A stretch of 64,000 nucleotides of DNA from Tidjanibacter sp. (GTDB lineage: Bacteria; Bacteroidota; Bacteroidia; Bacteroidales; Rikenellaceae): NCBI GenBank assembly GCA_017396085.1, contig JAFQNC010000005.1:1-64000 (forward strand). The letters are read 5' to 3'. The notes beneath the pieces were generated by a model. It was not told where the DNA came from. It searched no databases and worked only from the letters and a program-made list of their open reading frames with translations. The translations under genes were made by a program, and so were the position numbers. Shown piece after piece: positions 17,970 through 27,145 of this stretch (position 1 is its first letter; each line of letters starts with the position of its first letter).

Positions 17970-18353
17970 CTACTTGCGGCCCTCTTTTGCCTCCACCGAA
18001 AGGGTGGCGTGGGGCACCACGCGCAGGCGCTCCTTGGGGATTAGTTTACCCGTCTCGCGGCAAATGCCATAGGTCTTGTTCTCAATGCGCACAAGGGCGG
18101 CTTCAAGGTGGTTGATAAACTTGAGTTGGCGTTGTGCCAAGCGACCCATCTCCTCCTTGGTGAGGGTGGCGGCACCCTCTTCGAGCACCTTGAAGGTGGG
18201 CGAAGTATCTTCGGTGTCGTTGCTTGCGGAGTTGTTCACCGAAGAGCGCAACAACTCATAGTCGTCTTTTGCCTTGCCAAGCATATCGAGGATAATCACT
18301 CTGAACTCGGCCAATTCCTCATCGGAATATCTGGTTTTCTCAACTTCTGCCAT
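17970..18353 (-). CDS. TraR/DksA-like regulator lacking zinc cysteines
   Basis: The 127-residue product has an N-terminal helical hairpin and a C-terminal TYGICRETGKLIPKERL ... PHATLSVEAK segment that aligns with the DksA/TraR zinc-finger region. Only the first of the four zinc cysteines remains (Cys in GIC); the others are Thr, Val/Ser and Ala positions. This form is common in Bacteroidota and probably folds without zinc. DksA proteins bind the RNA polymerase secondary channel and modulate stringent control, but conservation of that role here is inferred only. It is a single gene between rnhA and ileS. Confidence 0.85.
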   Translation of the reverse strand: MAEVEKTRYSDEELAEFRVIILDMLGKAKDDYELLRSSVNNSASNDTEDTSPTFKVLEEGAATLTKEEMGRLAQRQLKFINHLEAALVRIENKTYGICRETGKLIPKERLRVVPHATLSVEAKEGRK

Positions 18354-18426
18354 AGTTAAATAGTTTTTGGTTTGTTAAAGATACAAAACATTTACCAAAC
18401 CACCAACTTTTCTGCCATTTATTTTT

Positions 18427-18452
18427 AAGGCCCACCTTTCGGGCGGGCCTCA
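18427..18452 (-). terminator. Terminator after ileS
   Basis: On the minus strand AGGCCCGCCC pairs with GGTGGGCCT around a short loop and is followed by TTAAAAAT. It lies 56 bases past the ileS stop. Confidence 0.6.
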
Positions 18453-18507
18453 AAAATCACGTTATATGTGGCCCACACAACCTCGTGGGCACATTTGCGA
18501 CAGAAAA

Positions 18508-21500
18508 CTACTCCACCTTGGAGAGGGCAATTTTCAGCGGCTGGTCGTCAATCTCACTCTCAACCACCATCGCACCCTGCGGCTCGGCCGAGAGCACAAC
18601 GCTGCGGGCCAAGGTCTGCTGACCGATGAACTCGCCATAGGACTCAATTGCGCCCACAAGTTCCTCCTTGTGCTCAATCTCCACGGTAATGCGGTCGGTA
18701 ACCTCCAAGCCACTATCCTTACGTGCGTTCTGGATGCGGTTCACGAGTTCACGTGCCACACCCTCCTTGCGCAACTCCTCGGTTACGGTAACATCCAGAG
18801 CCACGGTGAGTTTACCCTCGCTTGCAACCAACCATCCGGGCATATCCTCCGAGGTGATGTCGAAGTCGGCGGGGCTCACAACAACGCTCTCGCCTGCAAC
18901 CTCCAAGGTGGTCTGCTCGGCGGCCTCAATGGCAGCAATCTGTTCCTGCGAGAAGGTTGCCACAAGTGCAGCCATAGGCTTGGCCAACTTGGCGTAGCGT
19001 GCGCAGAAGTTCTTGAAGTTGAGTTTAATACGCTTGGTAATCAGGCCGGTGGTGTCGGTAATGAGTTCAACCTCCTTCACGTTCACCTCGCCCATAACCA
19101 AAGCCTTCACAGCCTCCAACCTACGGCCCATATCGGCATCCAGCACAGGGATAATCACCTTCGTCAGCGGCTGGCGCACCTTGATGCCCACCTTCCTACG
19201 CAGAGCCAACACCATCGAAGAACTCTTCTGTGCCAGCGACATCATCTCTTGGAGGTCCTTGTCAATGAGAGCCTCGTTGCACTCGGGGAAGAGGTTGATG
19301 TGTACCGAGCCCTCGTGGCGGCCACTCACCTCATTGAGGTCGGCAAAGAGCCTTTCGCTATAGAAGGGAGCGAAGGGTGCCGAGAGTTGAGCCACGGTTT
19401 CAAGGCAGGTGTAGAGTGTTTGGTAGGCAGCGAGTTTGTCTTGACTCATACCGCCACCCCAGAAACGCTTACGGTTCAGGCGCACATACCAGTTGGACAA
19501 GTTCTCGCCCACAAACTCCTGAATGGCCCTCGATGCGGGGGTGGGGTCATAATCTGCCAACCTCTCGCCCACATATTTCACAAGCGAGTTGAGTTCCGAG
19601 AGTATCCAGCGGTCAATCTCGGGGCGCTCGGCCACGGGCACCTCCTCCTCACTACCCGTGAAGCCGTCCACGTTGGCATAGAGGGAGAAGAAGCCGTATG
19701 TGTTATACAAGGTGCCGAAGAATTTGCGCCTAACCTCATCCACGCCATCCACGTCAAATTTGAGGTTATCCCACGGCTGGGAGTTGCTAATCATATACCA
19801 CCTTGTGGCATCAGCACCATATTTGTCCATCACCTCAAAGGGGTCCACTGCATTGCCAAGGCGTTTACTCATCTTGTTGCCGTTCTTATCCAGCACAAGG
19901 CCATTGGAGATGATGTTCTTGAAGGCTACGCTATCGAAGAGCATTGTGGCCAGAGCGTGGAGTGTGTAGAACCAACCACGTGTTTGGTCCACACCCTCGG
20001 CGATGAAGTCGGCAGGATAGACCTTGAGGAACTCCTCCTTGCTCATCTCAAAGGGGAAGTGTACCTGTGCATAGGGCATTGCGCCACTATCGAACCACAC
20101 GTCAATCAGGTCGCTCTCCCTGCGCATAGGCTCGCCCTTGCTCGAGAGCAACACAATGTTGTCCACATAGGGACGGTGGAGGTCCACCTTGGCGTAGTTC
20201 TCCTTGGAGTAGTCGCCCACAACGAAATCTTTGTAGGGGTTTTCGGTCATCAGGCCCGCAGCCACCGATTTTTCAATCTCGGCTTTGAGCTCCTCAATGG
20301 AGCCGATACACTTCATCTCGGAGTAGTCCTCGGTGGCCCACACGGGCAGCGGAGTACCCCAGAAGCGGCTCCTTGAAAGGTTCCAATCCACAAGGCCCTC
20401 GAGCCACTTGCCAAACCTACCCGTACCGGTCGATTCGGGCTTCCAATAGATTGTCTTGTTGAGTTCAATGAGCCTATCCTTCACTGCGGTGGTGCGGATG
20501 AACCACGAATCAAGCGGGTAGTACAACACAGGCTTGTCAGTACGCCAGCAGTGGGGGTAGTTGTGGGTGTGTTTCTCAATCTTGAAGACCTTGTTGTCGG
20601 CTTTGAGCCCCACAGCGATGTCCACATCCAGCGAGGTGTCGGCATCGGTCAGGGTGTCATCGTAGGCATTCTTCACAAACCTACCCTGCCACTCGGCATA
20701 GGCCTCCACGTTCACATACTTGGCAACATAGTCGGCATCCAACTCCTCCAAAAGGAAGAGTTTGCCCTGCTTATCGACCATAGGCTGATTTTTACCTGCC
20801 TTGTCCACGAGCAGCATAGGAGCAATGCCCGCAACCTTCGCTACCCTATCGTCATCGGCACCAAAGGTGGGTGCAATGTGTACAATGCCGGTACCATCGG
20901 TGGTGCTCACATAGTCGCCACCAATCACCCTAAACGAGTCGCCCATACTCTCCACGGGCTTCATCCACGGAATGAGTTGCTCATAGCGTACACCCTCCAA
21001 CTCGGCACCCTTCCAAGTGCGCTCCTCAACGGTGTAGGTACCCTCCATCTTCTTGGTAAAGTAGGCACCAACGAGGTCTTTGGCCATAATGACAGTCTGC
21101 TTGATGGCCGTGTAGGGGTTCTCGCAGTGTACCTTCACGTAGTCGATGGCAGGGCCCACGGCAAGTGCGGTATTTGAGGGCAAGGTCCAAGGAGTGGTGG
21201 TCCAAGCCAAAATGTAGAGGTCGCCCTCCACGCCCTCAAAGAGTTTCTCGCTCTGCTCGTTGCGCACAACCTTGAACTGTGCGGTGCAGGTGGTGTCCTT
21301 CACATCACGGTAGCAACCGGGCTGGTTGAGTTCGTGGTTGGAGAGGCCGGTGCCTGCTGCGGGCGAGTAGGGCTGAATGGTAAAACCCTTGTAGAGAAGT
21401 CCCTTCTTGTAGAGTTCGGAGAGCATCCACCAGAGGGTCTCGATGTACTTGTTGTCGTAGGTGATGTAGGGGTCGTCCATATTCACCCAGTAGCCCATCT

Positions 21501-21918
21501 GGCGGGTGAGCTGCTCCCACTTGCCGGTGAACTCCATCACCGACTCGCGGCAAGTACGGTTGTACTCCTCAATGGAGATGTTCACACCCACATCCTCCTT
21601 GCGGATGCCGAGCTTCTTCTCCACACCGAGTTCCACAGGAAGTCCGTGGGTGTCCCAACCTGCCTTGCGGTGTACAAGGTAGCCGCTCTGGGTTTTGTAG
21701 CGACAGATGACATCTTTGAGTGTACGAGCCATCACGTGGTGAATACCGGGGAGTCCGTTTGCCGAGGGAGGACCCTCATAGAAAACAAAGGAGGGGTGTC
21801 CCTCTCGCGTGGAGATACTCTTGTGGAATGTATCTTCGGCATCCCATTTTTTGAGGACTTCCAAGCCCACTTCGGGCAGATTCAGGCCCTTGTACTCGTT
21901 GAATTTTTTACCACTCAT
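18508..21918 (-). CDS. ileS: Isoleucyl-tRNA synthetase
   Basis: A class I synthetase of about 1136 residues when started at MSGKKFNEY; a Met six codons upstream is possible. The HIGH-type motif appears as GLPGIHH near residue 58 and KMSKR in NKMSKRLGNAVDP near 683. The large CP1 editing domain lies between them, and the anticodon-binding and C-terminal regions follow. The GIHH variant and the length place it in the eukaryote-like IleRS clade, common in Bacteroidota and often linked with mupirocin tolerance; that phenotype is not inferable here. It is monocistronic with its own -7 box and terminator. Confidence 0.96.
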   Translation of the reverse strand: MSGKKFNEYKGLNLPEVGLEVLKKWDAEDTFHKSISTREGHPSFVFYEGPPSANGLPGIHHVMARTLKDVICRYKTQSGYLVHRKAGWDTHGLPVELGVEKKLGIRKEDVGVNISIEEYNRTCRESVMEFTGKWEQLTRQMGYWVNMDDPYITYDNKYIETLWWMLSELYKKGLLYKGFTIQPYSPAAGTGLSNHELNQPGCYRDVKDTTCTAQFKVVRNEQSEKLFEGVEGDLYILAWTTTPWTLPSNTALAVGPAIDYVKVHCENPYTAIKQTVIMAKDLVGAYFTKKMEGTYTVEERTWKGAELEGVRYEQLIPWMKPVESMGDSFRVIGGDYVSTTDGTGIVHIAPTFGADDDRVAKVAGIAPMLLVDKAGKNQPMVDKQGKLFLLEELDADYVAKYVNVEAYAEWQGRFVKNAYDDTLTDADTSLDVDIAVGLKADNKVFKIEKHTHNYPHCWRTDKPVLYYPLDSWFIRTTAVKDRLIELNKTIYWKPESTGTGRFGKWLEGLVDWNLSRSRFWGTPLPVWATEDYSEMKCIGSIEELKAEIEKSVAAGLMTENPYKDFVVGDYSKENYAKVDLHRPYVDNIVLLSSKGEPMRRESDLIDVWFDSGAMPYAQVHFPFEMSKEEFLKVYPADFIAEGVDQTRGWFYTLHALATMLFDSVAFKNIISNGLVLDKNGNKMSKRLGNAVDPFEVMDKYGADATRWYMISNSQPWDNLKFDVDGVDEVRRKFFGTLYNTYGFFSLYANVDGFTGSEEEVPVAERPEIDRWILSELNSLVKYVGERLADYDPTPASRAIQEFVGENLSNWYVRLNRKRFWGGGMSQDKLAAYQTLYTCLETVAQLSAPFAPFYSERLFADLNEVSGRHEGSVHINLFPECNEALIDKDLQEMMSLAQKSSSMVLALRRKVGIKVRQPLTKVIIPVLDADMGRRLEAVKALVMGEVNVKEVELITDTTGLITKRIKLNFKNFCARYAKLAKPMAALVATFSQEQIAAIEAAEQTTLEVAGESVVVSPADFDITSEDMPGWLVASEGKLTVALDVTVTEELRKEGVARELVNRIQNARKDSGLEVTDRITVEIEHKEELVGAIESYGEFIGQQTLARSVVLSAEPQGAMVVESEIDDQPLKIALSKVE

Positions 21919-21954
21919 ATATTTAAGTTTTTGCATATTTATCCAAATAACCCA

Positions 21955-21962
21955 CAAAAATA
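21955..21962 (-). promoter_or_regulatory. -7 box of ileS
   Basis: TATTTTTG on the minus strand, 36 bases before the preferred start. TTTTC from an adjoining AT-repeat tract lies 19 bases upstream and may serve as the -33 element. Confidence 0.5.
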
Positions 21963-21964
21963 GA

Positions 21965-22708
21965 AAAAAGAATTGACAATGGAAAATTGAAAATTGAAAA
22001 TTGCAGGCACAGCCTGTTTTGTGCAGTGGTCAGGTCGGCACGCTCTCCAACTTTCGGAAGCCCCACCAAAGTACCCCTCCCCTACGATAGGGGAGGATGG
22101 GAGGGGTGGTCGAAATTGCGCTCGGCGGCCCCGCCGAGCAGGAGGTGCCGTTAGGCGGAGGGGTTTGTGAGGGCAGAAAGAGCAGAAAGAGCAGAAAGAG
22201 TAATTAGTAAATACTTTTCTATGCTCTGGTAGCACCACTTAAGTACTCCTCCCCTACGATAGGGGAGGTCGGGAGGGGCAGGCACAGCCTGTTTTGTGTA
22301 GTGAAGAGGTCGGCACGCTCCCCAACTTTCGGAAGCCCGACTTCTTCTCGGGTAACAAAAACGTTACCCGTGCCATCCGCCCACTCCTCCCCTAAGTTAG
22401 GGGAGGTGGCCCAAGGCCGGAGGGGTTTGTGGGGCAGAAAGGGCAGAAAGGGCAGAAAGGGCAGAAAGGGCAGAAAAAGTAAGAGTAATTAGTAAATACT
22501 TTTCTATGCTTTGGTAGCACCACTTAAGTACTCCTCCCCTACGACAGGGGAGGTCGGGAGGGGTGGTCGAAATTGCGCTCGGCGGCCTCGCCGAGCAGGG
22601 GGTGCTGCGTAGCAGCGGGGGCGTGTGTGAATGAATTGAGAATTCAAAATTCAAAATTTTCCCAATTCACTAAAGTCCCTAAAGCCCTTAAAGCCCTTAA
22701 AGCCCTTA
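21965..22708. repeat. Mosaic intergenic repeat, copy 4 (longest)
   Basis: About 740 bases without a gene. It contains AT heptads (21973-22002), a hairpin-rich unit (22073-22169), CAGAAAGAG tandems (22172-22200), a truncated hairpin unit (22246-22279), a unit with the GGGTAAC...GTTACCC hairpin and the CTCCCCTAAGTTAGGGGAG palindrome (about 22281-22430), a GGGCAGAAA array (22433-22477), a third hairpin unit (22530-22630), AT heptads and a CCCTTAAAG array (22677-22708). Confidence 0.85.
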
Positions 22709-22729
22709 AAAAAAAGACGTTAGACGTCA
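22706..22729 (-). terminator. Weak terminator overlapping the xerD stop codon
   Basis: On the minus strand GACGT pairs with ACGTC around a 3-base loop and is followed by a run of at least eight T. The first arm begins inside the TGA stop codon of xerD. The T run is the end of a CTTAAGGGC repeat array. Confidence 0.4.
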
Positions 22730-23623
22730 TAACGGCAAAAACTCCTCCAAGGCAGCGTGGAGGTACTCACGGTCAAGATGCGTGTAAATCTCGGTGGTGG
22801 TTACGTTGCTGTGGCCGAGGAGTTCCTGCACCTGACGCACATCGGCACCGCCCTGCAAGAGGTGGGTGGCAAAACTATGGCGCAGGGTGTGGGGGCTAAC
22901 GGTTTTGTGTATGCCCGCATCGGCCACGGCCTTTTTCACAACATTAAAGACCGACATACGGCTTATGCGGCCACCACGCAGGTTGAGGAATATGTAGTTG
23001 CTATCATCGGCGGTGGCGGGTGTGGGACGGCAGGAGAGGTAGAGTTTGAGTTGTCGGATAGCCTCGGGGCTCATCGGCACAAGGCGTTGCTTGCCACCCT
23101 TACCCACAATGCTCACCACCTGCTCCTTGATGTTTACATCGCTAAAACGGAGGCTCGTGAGTTCCGACACCCTCAGGCCCAAACTGTAGAGCATCTCCAA
23201 CATAGCCCTATCGCGGTGTCCTGCGGGGGCCGAGAGGTCGATGGTGGCCATTGCGGCGTCAATCTCCTCCACGGAGAGCACATCGGGTAGCGGGCGTTGC
23301 TCCTTGGGGTTGCGTATCTGAGCACAAGGGGAGGCCTCCAACACGCCACTGAACACAAGGTGGCGGAAGAACGATTTGAGGGCCGAGAGCATACGAGCCT
23401 GCGAGGTGCGAGCCATCTGCATTGTGCCGGCCAAGTGGGCCAACCACTCGCCCACAATCTCCTCACTCACATCGGGCACCTCCACCGAGGGGTAAACTCC
23501 CTGCAACCACTCCACAAATGCCTCCACATCGTGTGTGTAGGCCTCCACGGAGTTGTCGGCAAGGCCCCTCTCGAAGGTCAAGTGGGAGGCCCAGCGGTCT
23601 ATGTATCGTTGCCAAGTGGTCAT
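22727..23623 (-). CDS. xerD: Tyrosine recombinase XerD
   Basis: A 298-residue site-specific recombinase that resolves chromosome dimers at dif together with XerC. The SAM-like DNA-binding N-domain covers residues 1-100. The catalytic domain shows Arg151 (GLRVSEL), Lys175 (VGKGGKQR), His245 and Arg248 (HTLRHSFATH), His271 (LLGHSN) and the nucleophile Tyr280 (TTTEIYTHL). Length and motifs fit XerD rather than a phage integrase, and no att-like duplication or phage gene is nearby. It ends directly against the last base of a repeat array. Confidence 0.92.
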   Translation of the reverse strand: MTTWQRYIDRWASHLTFERGLADNSVEAYTHDVEAFVEWLQGVYPSVEVPDVSEEIVGEWLAHLAGTMQMARTSQARMLSALKSFFRHLVFSGVLEASPCAQIRNPKEQRPLPDVLSVEEIDAAMATIDLSAPAGHRDRAMLEMLYSLGLRVSELTSLRFSDVNIKEQVVSIVGKGGKQRLVPMSPEAIRQLKLYLSCRPTPATADDSNYIFLNLRGGRISRMSVFNVVKKAVADAGIHKTVSPHTLRHSFATHLLQGGADVRQVQELLGHSNVTTTEIYTHLDREYLHAALEEFLPL

Positions 23624-23663
23624 AAAAATCGCTTTCAGGGGATAAAATTAGCAATTTCTTTCG

Positions 23664-23671
23664 TACTTTTG
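23664..23671 (+). promoter_or_regulatory. -7 box of nadB
   Basis: TACTTTTG followed by GCA, 30 bases before the nadB start. No good TTTG is found at -33. Confidence 0.55.
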
Positions 23672-23701
23672 CATCGTGTTGGAAAATTTTAGTGGCACAA
23701 A

Positions 23702-25270
23702 ATGAAGAGAAAAACCGATTTTCTGGTCATCGGTAGCGGCGTGGCAGGACTGAGCTACGCACTGAAAGCTGCCGAAAAAGGGCACGTTACCATCGTAACC
23801 AAAGGTGAGATGAACGAGTGCAACACCAACTACGCCCAAGGTGGCATTTGCTGTGTTACCTACCCACCCGACAACTTCGAGAAACACATCAACGACACAC
23901 TCGTCTGCGGTGCGGGCAAGTGTGATGAGGCTGCTGTGAGGAAGGTTGTGGAGGGTGCTCCCGAGGGTATCAAAGACCTCATTGAGTGGGGCACAAGGTT
24001 TGACAAAACCCCCGAGGGCCGCTACTCGCTCCACCGCGAGGGCGGACACACCGAGCACCGCATCCTGCACCATCAGGACCTTACGGGTGCCGAGATTGAG
24101 CGTGCGCTGGTGAGTGCCGTCAAGCGACACCGCAACATTGACGTGTTGGAGCACCACTTTGCCGTGGACATCCTCACCCAGCACCACCTCGGCAGGGAGG
24201 TCAATCGCCATATGGACGACATCGAGTGTTATGGCGCCTATGTGCTTAACATAAAGAAAGATGAGGTGTTTACCATTTTGGCCAAGGTTACGGTGGTGTG
24301 TACAGGTGGCGTGGGCAACCTCTACCACACCACAACCAACCCTTCGGTTGCCACGGGCGATGGTATCGCAATGGTCCACAGGGCCAAGGGTATCATTGAG
24401 AATATGCAATACATCCAGTTCCACCCCACCACCCTCTACAACCCCACCGAGAGGCCCGCATTCCTCATCACGGAGGCTATGAGGGGCTATGGAGCCATCC
24501 TCAAACTACCCAATGGCAAGGAGTTTATGCACAAGTACCACCCGATGGGTTCGCTGGCTCCGAGGGATGTGGTGGCCCGCAGTGTGGACCACGAGATGAA
24601 GATTACGGGTGCGGAGTACCTCTACCTTGACGTTAGGCACAAGCCCGCCGAGGAGACCATCCGCAGTTTCCCCAACATATACCAAAAGTGCCTCACGCTG
24701 GGTATCGACATCACCAAGGATATGATACCCGTAACCCCCGGTGCCCACTACTGCTGTGGTGGCGTGAAGGTGGACCTCAATGGCGAAAGCACCATCCACA
24801 GGCTCTATGCTCTGGGCGAAAGTAGTTGCACAGGGCTCCACGGAGCCAACCGCCTTGCAAGCAACTCGCTCATTGAGGCGGTGGTCTATGCCAAGGCGGC
24901 CGCCGAGCACTCCATCGGCCGACTCTCCGAGTTGGAGTTTGAGGAGCGAGTGCCCGATTGGAACGATGACGGAATGGTGGCCACCGAGGAGATGATTCTC
25001 ATCACGCAGAACTACAAGGAGATGCAGCAGATTATGAGTTACTACGTGGGTATTGTGCGTAGCAACCTCCGCTTGGAGAGGGCACTCCGTAGGATGGAAA
25101 TCATCTACCGCGAGACGGAAGAACTCTACCAAAAGAGTCGCATCAATGTGGGTTTGTGTGAGTTGCGCAACCTCATTGAGGTTGGGTACCTCATCATCAA
25201 GCAGGCCCAAGCACAAAAGGAGAGCGTAGGGTTGCACTACACACTGGACTATCCTCCGGTGGAGAATTGA
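23702..25270 (+). CDS. nadB: L-aspartate oxidase
   Basis: A 522-residue flavoenzyme that oxidises L-aspartate to iminoaspartate, the first step of de novo NAD synthesis with NadA. The FAD-binding VIGSGVAGLSYALKAAEKG is at residues 9-27. EGGHTEHRILHHQDLTG near residue 118 and the HPMGSLAPRDVVAR segment carry residues of the active site, and ALGESSCTGLHGANRLASNS near 370 is the second flavin site. The C-terminal helical bundle is present. nadA and nadC are not in this window. The stop codon TGA is provided by the first bases of an AT heptad array. Confidence 0.95.
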   Translation: MKRKTDFLVIGSGVAGLSYALKAAEKGHVTIVTKGEMNECNTNYAQGGICCVTYPPDNFEKHINDTLVCGAGKCDEAAVRKVVEGAPEGIKDLIEWGTRFDKTPEGRYSLHREGGHTEHRILHHQDLTGAEIERALVSAVKRHRNIDVLEHHFAVDILTQHHLGREVNRHMDDIECYGAYVLNIKKDEVFTILAKVTVVCTGGVGNLYHTTTNPSVATGDGIAMVHRAKGIIENMQYIQFHPTTLYNPTERPAFLITEAMRGYGAILKLPNGKEFMHKYHPMGSLAPRDVVARSVDHEMKITGAEYLYLDVRHKPAEETIRSFPNIYQKCLTLGIDITKDMIPVTPGAHYCCGGVKVDLNGESTIHRLYALGESSCTGLHGANRLASNSLIEAVVYAKAAAEHSIGRLSELEFEERVPDWNDDGMVATEEMILITQNYKEMQQIMSYYVGIVRSNLRLERALRRMEIIYRETEELYQKSRINVGLCELRNLIEVGYLIIKQAQAQKESVGLHYTLDYPPVEN

Positions 25271-25345
25271 AAATTGAAAATTGAAAATGGAAAATTATTC
25301 CCTAAATTCCCTAAACTCCCTAAGGCCCTTAAGGCCCTTAGAAAA
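25264..25345 (+). repeat. Mosaic intergenic repeat, copy 5 (short)
   Basis: AT heptads (ATTGAAA) begin within the nadB stop codon and are followed by a CCCTAAA/CCCTTAAGG array ending in AGAAAAAGACGGTC. The hairpin units are absent in this copy. Confidence 0.7.
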
Positions 25346-25424
25346 AGACGGTCAAAAAGCAACAACGTTAAGAGTGCAAGCGTAACGCAGCAGTTACCCA
25401 CGAGATGCACTCGCTAAGAGAGAT

Positions 25425-27002
25425 ATGACACTAAAAGAAGAGATACAACGCAGGCGAACATTCGCCGTTATCGCCCACCCCGATGCGGGTAAGACCACAC
25501 TCACCGAGAAGTTGCTCCTCTTCGGTGGTGCCATCCACGTGGCGGGCGCAGTCAAGAGCAACAAAATCAAAAAGACCGCAACCTCCGACTTTATGGAGAT
25601 TGAGCGACAGAGGGGTATTTCGGTTGCCACCTCCGTGATGGAGTTTGAGTATCAGGGCACCAAAATCAACATCCTCGACACCCCCGGACACGAGGACTTC
25701 GCCGAGGACACCTACCGCACACTCACCGCAGTGGATGCCGTAATCATCGTGATTGACGGAGCAAAGGGTGTGGAGAGCCAAACGCGCAAACTTATGAACG
25801 TGTGCCGTATGCGCTCCACCCCCGTGATGGTCTTCATCAACAAACTCGACCGCCCCTGCAAGGACCCCTTTGAACTCTTGGAGGAGATTGAGCAGGAGTT
25901 GCAAATTGCCGTCAGGCCCCTCTCGTTCCCCATCGCCAGTGGCCCCGCCTTCAAGGGTGTCTACAACATCTACGATGAGAGCCTTGCGCTCTTCAAGGAG
26001 GTAGATAGGCAGTACATTGCCGAGAGCATACACCTCACCCTCGACAGTCCCGAACTCGCCACCCACATTGGCGAAAAGAACGCCGCCGAGTTGCACGAAA
26101 ACCTCGAAATGGTGGGCGAACTCTTTGAGCCCTTCGATAGGGACCTCTACTTGCAGGGATTGTTGGCACCGGTGTTCTTCGGCTCGGCTGTCAATAACTT
26201 CGGTGTGAGGGAATTGCTCGAAACATTCATACGCATTGCACCCTCGCCCCACTCGGCCCTCACCGAGAGCCGCACTGTGGAGGCCACGGAGGAGAAGATG
26301 ACCGGTTTTGTCTTTAAGATTCACGCCAATATGGACCCCAACCACCGCAACCGCTTGGCCTTCCTCAAGATTTGCAGCGGCACCTTTGAGAGGGGCAAGA
26401 ACTACCTGCACGTGCGCAGTGGCAAGCAGATGAAGTTCTCCTCGCCGAGTGTATTTTTGGCCGAGAAGAAGTCGGTGGTGGACACCGCCTATGCGGGCGA
26501 CATCGTGGGCCTGCACGACACGGGCAACTTCGCCATTGGCGACACCTTCACCGAGGGCGAGCCGCTCAAGTTCACGGGCATACCCTCCTTTGCGCCCGAG
26601 CAGTTCCGCTACATTGAAAATGCCGACCCGCAGAAGTTCAAGCAGTTGGCCAAGGGTATAGACCAGCTGATGGACGAGGGCGTGGCCCAACTCTTCACCT
26701 CCACACTCAATGGCCGAAAGATTATCGGCACGGTGGGTGCGTTGCAGTTTGAGGTCATCCAGTACCGCCTCGAGCACGAGTACAATGCCAAGTGTCGTTG
26801 GGAGCCCATCGGCATCCACAAGGCTTGTTGGATTGAGAGCGACAATGCCGCCCAGTTGGCCGACTTCAAGAAGCGTAAGTTTACCAATATGGCGGTGGAC
26901 AAACACGGCAGGGATGTATTCTTGGCCGACACAAGTTACGCCCTGCAACTTGCCATTGAGAAGTTCCCCGACATCAGGTTTAAGTTCACCTCGGAGTTCT
27001 AA
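25425..27002 (+). CDS. prfC: Peptide chain release factor 3
   Basis: A 525-residue GTPase that recycles RF1/RF2 from the ribosome after termination. G1 is AHPDAGKTTLTEKLL (residues 18-32), switch region RQRGISVATSV, G3 DTPGHEDF and G4 NKLDRPC near residue 141. The AHPDAGKTT loop and the length are specific to RF3 rather than EF-G. The beta-barrel and C-terminal domain are complete. It is followed by a strong terminator. It sits alone downstream of nadB, separated by repeat copy 5. Confidence 0.95.
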   Translation: MTLKEEIQRRRTFAVIAHPDAGKTTLTEKLLLFGGAIHVAGAVKSNKIKKTATSDFMEIERQRGISVATSVMEFEYQGTKINILDTPGHEDFAEDTYRTLTAVDAVIIVIDGAKGVESQTRKLMNVCRMRSTPVMVFINKLDRPCKDPFELLEEIEQELQIAVRPLSFPIASGPAFKGVYNIYDESLALFKEVDRQYIAESIHLTLDSPELATHIGEKNAAELHENLEMVGELFEPFDRDLYLQGLLAPVFFGSAVNNFGVRELLETFIRIAPSPHSALTESRTVEATEEKMTGFVFKIHANMDPNHRNRLAFLKICSGTFERGKNYLHVRSGKQMKFSSPSVFLAEKKSVVDTAYAGDIVGLHDTGNFAIGDTFTEGEPLKFTGIPSFAPEQFRYIENADPQKFKQLAKGIDQLMDEGVAQLFTSTLNGRKIIGTVGALQFEVIQYRLEHEYNAKCRWEPIGIHKACWIESDNAAQLADFKKRKFTNMAVDKHGRDVFLADTSYALQLAIEKFPDIRFKFTSEF

Positions 27003-27033
27003 CGGGAGTTGTCAGAATCCACTCTCAAAACAG

Positions 27034-27062
27034 AAAACGCCACCCCAAAGTGGCGTTTTTTT
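27034..27062 (+). terminator. Intrinsic terminator after prfC
   Basis: AAACGCCAC pairs with GTGGCGTTT around a 6-base loop and runs into seven or more T. Confidence 0.85.
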
Positions 27063-27145
27063 GTTGCAGGGTGTACAATCTTACCTATTTTTTATTATCT
27101 TTATAGCGAAATTGGGAAATATATCTAACACAAAACCATAGCGTT

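Noticed and set aside
18466..20376. 636-codon plus-strand frame opposite ileS
   Set aside because: Antisense to a full-length IleRS; no domain, no promoter.
22433..22477. Possible CRISPR array in the short tandem repeats
   Set aside because: Units of 7-9 bases are contiguous without spacers, and no cas gene is present.
22727..23623. XerD as an integrase of a mobile element
   Set aside because: Chromosomal XerD motifs and length, no phage or conjugation genes and no att-like duplication around it.
25431..26948. 505-codon minus-strand frame opposite prfC
   Set aside because: RF3 on the plus strand is complete with all GTPase motifs; the antisense frame has no recognisable features.
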